Part shown: positions 58,634-64,000 of the stretch, in pieces | How the letters are laid out: each line of letters starts with the position of its first letter | Position numbering within the stretch: the first letter of the stretch is position 1 | NCBI GenBank assembly: GCA_017557885.1 | Contig: JAFYXV010000009.1 | Location: forward strand, 1 to 64,000 | Origin: a bacterium | GTDB taxonomy: Bacteria > Auribacterota > UBA3054 | Direction: 5' to 3' | DNA length: 64,000 nt | Notes under the pieces: model-generated | Told to the model about the DNA's origin: nothing | The model's input: only the letters and a program-made list of their open reading frames with translations | The model's database searches: none | Program-made: the position numbers and the translations under genes

Positions 58634-58954
58634 TAGCAGATGATTGGTCCAAGTCAATTTAGTTAGCAATGGCGCCACTTTCTTGTTGTTCATATAAAGC
58701 TCATAAAATTGCTTCATACGATAAAACCCTCGCCGATTAAAGCCTTTGATTCCCGGAAATTTTTCTTGAATAAAATTTGATAACGAATCAATATAATTAT
58801 CACCATAATCTGAATCCCTGGATTTTTCAAAGAGTATTTTCCCTACTCTCTGATACATCAATATCAGTTCTTCATTAATCTTACGATAAGCATTATTGCG
58901 AGCATTTTCAATTATTTTGGCAACCTCAGCAAAGTTTTTACTTATTTCATTCAT
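58628..58954 (-). pseudogene. Truncated DUF1016 (YhcG-type) nuclease gene
   Basis: 108 residues matching only the DUF1016 N-terminal domain: I-L-M-Y-Q-R-V-G-K-I-L, F-I-Q-E-K-F-P-G-I-K-G-F-N-R-R-G-F-Y-R-M and the closing L-T-W-T-N-H-L-L. Complete family members are about 340 residues with a PD-(D/E)xK nuclease domain that is absent here. The frame stops inside the inverted repeat. AT-rich base use differs from both neighbours, which suggests horizontal origin. The 130 bases upstream show no gene. Confidence 0.75.
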
Positions 58955-59080
58955 ATGGTATTACGCCCATTGTTGATTTATTGGAATAGAATTTTGCCAT
59001 ATGTTACATTAATGTCTAAATCAATTCAAGAATTTGCGCTTTTTCTATTATTTGTGATAGCGATTGAAAATATTGAGCAA

Positions 59081-59109
59081 ATAAAAAAGCCGCTCTTTGG
59101 AGCGGCTTT
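59081..59109 (-). terminator. Rho-independent terminator of the symporter gene
   Basis: 9-bp stem (59086-59094 and 59101-59109) with a 6-base loop; a T-run follows on the minus strand. It lies 38 bases after the symporter stop. Confidence 0.85.
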
Positions 59110-59146
59110 CTTGCTTGAGGACTGCTTGCTTTTGCAAACTGATCGC

Positions 59147-60970
59147 TTAGTCGTTGTTGAGGTAAAGTTTCGGCCAGAGCTTGTACATTCCGAAGCCGCA
59201 GGCTGCGACCAGAACGAGAAGGCAAGTGGCAGGAACGGGCTTGCCGTAGATATACATGCCGGTCGAGAAGAGCAGGCTGTAAACCACGATGGTGCCCAGT
59301 ATCATGCAGAGGATGCCCTGGGGCAGCGTATTCGGCACGGCGTACTTGTCGATCTGATCGCCTTCCTCGTTGGCTTCCTTGATGACTTTGTTCCAGCCGG
59401 GGCCGCCGGGGCAGATGTGACGGTAGAAGGATCTCAGGGTCTTGGTGTCGGTCGCAGGAGCAACGTAAGCCAGGATCACCCAGACGGTGGTGGAAATAGC
59501 CACGTTGATAAGGTACGGCAGGAAAGTGTATTCCTTGAAGAGCTCGGGTTCCCAGAAGACGAAAGTCGTGGAGATAATAAAGGAGAGCGTCATGGCCGCG
59601 ATCTCGCACCAGGCGTTGATGCGCCACCAGAACCATCTTAAGATGAAGACCAAGCCCGTGCCGGCGCCGAAGCCCACCAGGATCTTGAAGGCGAAGGTCG
59701 CGCTCTTTAAAAAGAGGGCCAAAACGCAGGCAAAGACCATCAGGATAACGGTGGCGATGCGGCCCACCAGAACCATTTCCTTCTCGCTGGCCTGGGGCCT
59801 CAGGAAGCGTTTCCAGAAGTCGTAGGTGATGTACGAGGAACCCCAGTTCAGGTGGGTGGAGATCGTGGAAATGTAAGCGGACATCAGAGACGCGACCACG
59901 ATGCCCTTCAAGCCGTGGGGCAGCATGGTCAGCATGGCGGAATAGGCCAGGTCATGTCCGGGCATGGTGTGCGGGAAGGCCGATTTCAAAGAGTCCAGCG
60001 TCGGGAAGAGCACCAGCGAAGCCAGGGCAACCAAAAGCCAGGGCCAGGGGCGGAGAGCGTAGTGCGCGATGTCGAAGAAAAGCGTGGAGCCCGTGGCGTG
60101 CGCTTCATTCTTGGCCGCCAGGACGCGCTGGGTAAGGTACCCGCCGCCGCCGGGCTCTGCGCCGGGATACCAGGCGCTCCACCACTGGACGAGAACGGGC
60201 ATCAGAAGCAGCGTGATGAGAAGGTTCAGGCTCTCCTTGTCAAAGCCTACGCCGGGAGTGTAGATGTTGAAGGAGGGCAGGATGTCCATCTTCTGCTGGA
60301 CAAGAGGATTATTCAGGACAACGTCCAGGCCGCCGGCGCGGTTGACGGAAACGACAGCCGCCGCCACAGACCCGACCATGGCCACGACGAAGAGCAGGCA
60401 GTCGGTGATCAGCACGCTCTTAAGGCCGCCCAAGACCGAGAAGATCGTGGTGATGGCCGCGGCGTAGAGCACGGTCTCCCAGGGTTTCAATCCCAGCATG
60501 ACGCCGCCGATCTTGATGGCGGCCATGGAGACGGTGGCCATGACGATGATGTTGAAAAGGAAGCCGAGATAGACGGCCCTGAAGCCTCTTAGGAAAGCCG
60601 CGGATTCGCCGCTGTAGCGGAGCTCATAGAATCCCAGGTCTGTCACTACGCCGGAACGGCGCCAGAGCTTGGAATAGATGAAGGTCGTCAGCATGCCTGT
60701 CATAAGGAAGGCCCACCAGCTCCAGTTCTGGGCTACGCCGCCCTGCCTGACCATGTCTGTGACAAGGTTCGGGGTGTCGGTAGAGAAAGTCGTGGCCACC
60801 ATGGAGAAGCCCAGGAGCCACCAGGGCATGGAACGGCCGGAGAGGAAGAAGTCCTCAGATGATTCGCCGGCCTTTTTGGAAACGATGATGCCCACGATAA
60901 GCGTGAAGACCAGGAATCCGATGATGATCCCCCAGTCCAGGGCGTTCACAGGAATAAATTCGTATCCCAT
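59147..60970 (-). CDS. Sodium/solute symporter (SSS family)
   Basis: A 607-residue inner-membrane protein with about 14 hydrophobic helices of the LeuT-fold SSS family, importing a solute with Na+. Signatures: the N-terminal D-F-F-L-S-G-R-S-M-P-W-W-L-L-G-F-S-M-V-A-T-T-F-S loop, the Gly-rich G-G-L-K-S-V-L-I-T-D helix 5-6 loop, and S-A-Y-I-S-T-I-S-T-H-L-N-W-G, the sodium-site region. The solute cannot be told; many relatives in glycan-degrading bacteria move sugars. It has its own promoter and terminator and is not linked to an operon. Confidence 0.9.
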   Translation of the reverse strand: MGYEFIPVNALDWGIIIGFLVFTLIVGIIVSKKAGESSEDFFLSGRSMPWWLLGFSMVATTFSTDTPNLVTDMVRQGGVAQNWSWWAFLMTGMLTTFIYSKLWRRSGVVTDLGFYELRYSGESAAFLRGFRAVYLGFLFNIIVMATVSMAAIKIGGVMLGLKPWETVLYAAAITTIFSVLGGLKSVLITDCLLFVVAMVGSVAAAVVSVNRAGGLDVVLNNPLVQQKMDILPSFNIYTPGVGFDKESLNLLITLLLMPVLVQWWSAWYPGAEPGGGGYLTQRVLAAKNEAHATGSTLFFDIAHYALRPWPWLLVALASLVLFPTLDSLKSAFPHTMPGHDLAYSAMLTMLPHGLKGIVVASLMSAYISTISTHLNWGSSYITYDFWKRFLRPQASEKEMVLVGRIATVILMVFACVLALFLKSATFAFKILVGFGAGTGLVFILRWFWWRINAWCEIAAMTLSFIISTTFVFWEPELFKEYTFLPYLINVAISTTVWVILAYVAPATDTKTLRSFYRHICPGGPGWNKVIKEANEEGDQIDKYAVPNTLPQGILCMILGTIVVYSLLFSTGMYIYGKPVPATCLLVLVAACGFGMYKLWPKLYLNND

Positions 60971-61021
60971 ATTTTCCTTAAAGGTAAAAGTGAAGCGGTT
61001 GATAACGATAAACTTTAATAA

Positions 61022-61050
61022 ATTCTAGCAAAAGCGACTTTGTCCGTCAA
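61022..61050 (-). promoter_or_regulatory. Sigma-70 promoter for the symporter gene
   Basis: Minus strand: -35 TTGACG (61050-61045), exact 17-base spacer, -10 TAGAAT (61027-61022) with a TGC extension. The leader is about 45 bases. Confidence 0.82.
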
Positions 61051-61101
61051 ATCAACAGCTGATCAAAAACGCCGAAAAAGAAAAGGAAAAGCGGGAAACA
61101 A

Positions 61102-61593
61102 TTATCGGGCGAGAATGGGGAAAAAATACAAAAGCAAGCCGAGAATGATCCTGCTGAAAACGCCCGCCAAAGTATCGTCCAGCATGATGCCCCACGCTCC
61201 CGGGAGGTTTTGGAGCTTATTTATGGGCCAGGGCTTCAGGATGTCGAAAAAACGGTTGAGGAAAAGTCCTGTGAGAGCCGTCCAGATGCTGAAATTAACG
61301 CCCAGGAAGGTCAGGAAGGCCGCTGCCGTCTCGTCGATGATAACTGAGCCGGGGTCGTGCTTGCAGAGGTCAGATTCGGCCTTCCCGCAAAAAATGAGGC
61401 CGAGGAGGAAAAAAGCCGCCGCAAGGATAGCCTGAATAAGGAGAGGCTGCTTGGTAAAAGTCGTGGCGTACCAGATTAAAAGGCCCCAGATCGTGCCGAC
61501 AGTTCCGGGCATGATGGGGAAAAAGCCCGTGAAACACATGGTGGATACGAAGACCGCCGGCGTGAATTTGCGGCTTTTAATTTCCTCAGGCAT
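61102..61593 (-). CDS. pgpA: Phosphatidylglycerophosphatase A
   Basis: A 163-residue membrane phosphatase converting phosphatidylglycerophosphate to phosphatidylglycerol. Motifs: G-F-F-P-I-M-P-G-T-V-G-T, D-P-G-S-V-I-I-D-E-T-A-A near residue 85, N-R-F-F-D-I-L-K-P-W-P-I and the final G-I-M-L-D-D-T-L-A-G. It overlaps pgsA, which makes its substrate, by eight bases, a functionally coherent pair. Confidence 0.93.
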   Translation of the reverse strand: MPEEIKSRKFTPAVFVSTMCFTGFFPIMPGTVGTIWGLLIWYATTFTKQPLLIQAILAAAFFLLGLIFCGKAESDLCKHDPGSVIIDETAAAFLTFLGVNFSIWTALTGLFLNRFFDILKPWPINKLQNLPGAWGIMLDDTLAGVFSRIILGLLLYFFPILAR

Positions 61594-62167
61594 TATCCAG
61601 GTAGAAATTTTTGTATTTTACTAGGTAGTAAAAACCGGAGAAAATGGTCAGGAGGCTCACGAACCAGAAGAGAATATGCGTGGCGATCCTGAAATATTCC
61701 AGGTAACTGCCGCTAAGATTGAGATCGTTGGAGAAGACCAGATAAAACAGCATGGTCACGATGGCGATCATCTGCCAGGCCGTCTTGTGCTTGCCGATGG
61801 CGTGGGCGCCCAAGACCGCTCCCCTGCTCAGGCCGGCCATCCTGAGCCCCGTGACCACCAGGTCGCGGCCGACAATGGCCACCACCATCCAGGGAGCCAC
61901 TATGCCGTTCTTCCAATACATGGCGGTGAAGCAGATAAGGACGGAGCAGACCAGGATCTTGTCGGCCAAAGGATCCATCAGTTTTCCGAAATCGGTGACA
62001 AGGTTATGTTTTCTGGCGATATGGCCGTCCAAAAAGTCGGTTATGGAAGCCAAGGCGAAAAAGGCCAGGGCCAGCGTTTTGGAATACGGAAAATCCTTCA
62101 GGAGGCAGGGCATCACCACCAGCGGCATAGCCAGGCGGCAGACCGTCAGTTTGTTCGGGAGATTCAA
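61586..62167 (-). CDS. pgsA: CDP-diacylglycerol--glycerol-3-phosphate 3-phosphatidyltransferase
   Basis: A 193-residue CDP-alcohol phosphatidyltransferase with several membrane helices; it makes phosphatidylglycerophosphate. The signature D-G-x2-A-R-x8-G-x3-D-x3-D is intact as D-F-L-D-G-H-I-A-R-K-H-N-L-V-T-D-F-G-K-L-M-D-P-L-A-D. The N-terminus P-N-K-L-T-V-C-R matches PgsA. It overlaps rimO by four bases and pgpA by eight. Confidence 0.94.
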   Translation of the reverse strand: MNLPNKLTVCRLAMPLVVMPCLLKDFPYSKTLALAFFALASITDFLDGHIARKHNLVTDFGKLMDPLADKILVCSVLICFTAMYWKNGIVAPWMVVAIVGRDLVVTGLRMAGLSRGAVLGAHAIGKHKTAWQMIAIVTMLFYLVFSNDLNLSGSYLEYFRIATHILFWFVSLLTIFSGFYYLVKYKNFYLDNA

Positions 62168-63447
62168 AGCAAGCCCTCCAACACGGCCGTGCCGGTCACG
62201 TCGTAGCTGGCGGCGCCGGTTATTTTAACGGGAATGATGGAGCCCAGAGGGATCTTCTTGGCGTTTCTTATAATAACTTCGTTGTCCACGTCCGGAGCGT
62301 CCGCCATCCTTCTGCCGAATCCCCTGTCCTTTTCCTTGCGGTCCAGTATGACCGGGATGGTCTTGCCGATGTAAGCGCGGTTTTTCTTCAGGGAGATCTC
62401 TTTCTGGACTCTCATAAGATGGTCGGCTCTTTCCTCCTTCAGCAGCTGGTCGATGGGGTCGCCCAGGGGGAAGGCCGGAGTCTGTTCCTCCAGAGAATAG
62501 GCGAAAACGCCCAGATGATGGAAAAGGCCTTCTTTGACGAAAGCTTCCAATTCCCGGTAAGCCTCCTCCGTCTCTCCCGGGAAGCCGGTGATGAAGGTCG
62601 TTCTCAGCGTCACGTCCGGGATCTTGTTAACGATCTTCTCAAGCAGCTTTTTCGTGAAGGCGTGGGTGGGCCTGCGCATGGCTTTCAAAACGTCCTCGTT
62701 GACGTGCTGCAAGGGCAGGTCGATGTATTTGCAGATCTTCTCCTCGCCTGCTATGACGTCGATGAGCTCGTCGCTCATGGTGGCGGGATAGAGGTACTGC
62801 AGCCTGATCCAGTAGAGGTCGTCGATGGCGCAGAGTTTTTTCAGAAGTTTGGGAAGCTCGGGATAAGCCGAGGTGTCCTGGGCGATGACGTTCAGTTCTA
62901 CCACGCCTTCTTCGGCCATCTCTTTCGCTTCAGCGACAAGTTTGTCCATTGGCTCGCTGACCATGCCGCCCCTCAGTCTGGGGATGGAGCAGAAAGCGCA
63001 TTTGTGCTCGCAGCCGTCCGCCACCCTCAGGAATCCGTAATGCGGCGGCGTTATGCGCACTCTGGGGCCGTAGGGAATATCGGCGGCGGGCGCTTTGGGG
63101 CCGAAAAGCTTTTTGACAGCCTTCAAAATGTTTTCTTCGCTGGCCACGGGAAGCCAGCAGTCAACTTCATACTGCCGTTCCTTGAGAACGTTTTCGCCGT
63201 AATAATTGACGAAGCAGCCTGTGACGATCAGTTTCTGATCCGGCCTTTTCTGGGACACCAGCTCTATTATGACCGCGGAAGCTTCGTCCCTGGCCTCAGT
63301 GATGAAAGCGCAGGTGTTGACCAGCATCAGATCAGCTTCTTCCGGAGTGGCGCAGATCTCGCAGCCTTCCTGCAGAAGGCTGCCAAGCATTTTCTCCGTG
63401 TCCACCTGGTTTTTGGCGCAGCCCAAACTCACGACGTAGATCTTCAT
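62164..63447 (-). CDS. rimO: Ribosomal protein S12 methylthiotransferase RimO
   Basis: A 427-residue radical SAM enzyme adding a methylthio group to the Asp of ribosomal protein S12. The N-terminal UPF0004 domain begins V-S-L-G-C-A-K-N-Q-V-D-T-E and contains further Cys ligands in V-N-T-C-A-F-I and V-T-G-C-F. The radical SAM cluster is CEHKCAFCSIPRLRG, and a TRAM domain closes the protein. The S-L-G-C-A-K-N start separates it from MiaB. It begins one base after the rodZ-like stop and overlaps pgsA. Confidence 0.95.
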   Translation of the reverse strand: MKIYVVSLGCAKNQVDTEKMLGSLLQEGCEICATPEEADLMLVNTCAFITEARDEASAVIIELVSQKRPDQKLIVTGCFVNYYGENVLKERQYEVDCWLPVASEENILKAVKKLFGPKAPAADIPYGPRVRITPPHYGFLRVADGCEHKCAFCSIPRLRGGMVSEPMDKLVAEAKEMAEEGVVELNVIAQDTSAYPELPKLLKKLCAIDDLYWIRLQYLYPATMSDELIDVIAGEEKICKYIDLPLQHVNEDVLKAMRRPTHAFTKKLLEKIVNKIPDVTLRTTFITGFPGETEEAYRELEAFVKEGLFHHLGVFAYSLEEQTPAFPLGDPIDQLLKEERADHLMRVQKEISLKKNRAYIGKTIPVILDRKEKDRGFGRRMADAPDVDNEVIIRNAKKIPLGSIIPVKITGAASYDVTGTAVLEGLL

Positions 63448-63448
63448 T

Positions 63449-64000
63449 TCACTCTATCTCGGGAAGCTTTTCATTGAAGTTGAATTCCTGCTTGGCGGAG
63501 CGGATGATCTGAAGTTCCTGGGGAACGCCAAGCTCTTTTTCGGAAAGCTTGCGCTCGTTTTTCACGGGATCCTTGGTTATGTTCTTGTTGGAGCGGGTCC
63601 GGCCTGTGATCTTGACCAGGGCGATGATGACGCCCAGCACCACCAAGGCGAACACGAACCAGTGCCGGGGCATGATGTCCCCTTCCTCTTTCTGGCGGGA
63701 GCCCTCCTTGTTTTTGCGCAAGACTTTTTCCGAGACCGGAACGGAGCTGGAGGGAAAGGCGGAATACTGCGAGGTCATGGCCTGGAAGCGCTCGGCCAGC
63801 TGTTTGCCGTCCAATCCGAGATAGTTCCCGTATTTCAAAATGTAGTTTTTCGTATAGATGGGCACGGGCATATGCTCGTAATCGTCACGCTCCAAAGCTT
63901 CCAGATAGGAGACCTTGATGCGTATGACTTCCGATATGTCCATGAGGGACAGGTTCCGCGCTTCCCTGGCAGCTTTCAGCTGTTCTCCGATGCCGGGAGG
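63449..64000 (-). CDS. RodZ-like helix-turn-helix membrane protein (5'-truncated by window edge)
   Basis: The frame is open to base 64000 and reads G-I-G-E-Q-L-K-A-A-R-E-A-R-N-L-S-L before the Met at 63943, the usual start of the RodZ/HTH_25 cytoplasmic domain; the gene start is outside the window. The HTH domain continues I-R-I-K-V-S-Y-L-E-A-L-E-R-D-D-Y-E-H-M-P, followed by a basic linker, one membrane helix (W-F-V-F-A-L-V-V-L-G-V-I-I-A-L-V) and a short periplasmic tail of about 60 residues without the C-terminal DUF4115 domain. It probably links the MreB cytoskeleton to the membrane. Confidence 0.85.
   Translation of the reverse strand, partial: PPGIGEQLKAAREARNLSLMDISEVIRIKVSYLEALERDDYEHMPVPIYTKNYILKYGNYLGLDGKQLAERFQAMTSQYSAFPSSSVPVSEKVLRKNKEGSRQKEEGDIMPRHWFVFALVVLGVIIALVKITGRTRSNKNITKDPVKNERKLSEKELGVPQELQIIRSAKQEFNFNEKLPEIE

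Overview
The window looks like chromosome of a Gram-negative, anaerobic, polysaccharide-using bacterium of the PVC group, most likely Verrucomicrobiota/Lentisphaerota. Reasons: PEP-CTERM sorting signals (residues 130-150 of the gene at 19460-22225 and the C-terminus of the gene at 49135-52776), a small protein resembling the exosortase-associated TIGR04073 family, lipoproteins and LolA-like carriers, secreted SUMF1-fold proteins, several glycoside hydrolases, and a MurA with Asp in place of the fosfomycin-target Cys. Most genes are GC-rich with C-ending codons. About 34.4-44.9 kb and 15.0-16.9 kb are visibly AT-richer. The taxonomic call is inference.

Layout. 1-13.4 kb (+): partial ahcY, dnaG, a tail-specific protease, an RNase H-like exonuclease, a radical SAM protein, an M28 peptidase, a DPP IV-like peptidase, a PTS IIA/antiporter pair, acpP and a PII-like protein, packed with overlaps or short gaps. 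13.4-16.9 kb: secreted caspase-like protein, DUF805 fusion, a 12-bp minisatellite and a decayed AlbA_2/AAA_4-type gene. 17-27 kb (-): two large SUMF1-fold proteins and an M16 peptidase/GH36 chimera. 27-34.3 kb: GH32-like enzyme, PHP phosphatase, two LolA-like proteins, NikR-like regulator, lipoprotein, metG. 34.4-44.9 kb (-): five genes coupled by ATGA overlaps behind a consensus promoter (coiled-coil/fibre protein, secreted lipase-like protein, two thrombospondin type-3 repeat proteins, GH36). 45-52.8 kb (-): Cys-rich TIGR04073-like protein, then an operon of two secreted metzincin proteases and an NPCBM lipoprotein. 52.9-58.5 kb (+): YggS, MurA, beta-CASP RNase, Mrp/ApbC, GH125. 58.6-64 kb (-): truncated DUF1016 gene, sodium/solute symporter, pgpA, pgsA, rimO and a partial rodZ-like gene.

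The most notable signal lies in the SUMF1 gene at 16975-19389. It carries two segments, one internal and one C-terminal, flanked by perfectly identical 57-bp and 25-bp sequences. Over their first 48 aligned nucleotides the segments differ at 13 sites, every one at codon position 1 or 2, around an adenine-free invariant core. This is what diversity-generating retroelement (DGR) adenine mutagenesis of a C-type-lectin/FGE-fold target would leave. A hairpin follows the C-terminal copy. No reverse transcriptase or template repeat is in the window, so the retroelement would act from elsewhere. Other points of interest are the five-gene coupled secretome operon, the M16-GH36 chimera, the internal PEP-CTERM plus second signal peptide, and apparently leaderless genes behind extended -10 promoters.
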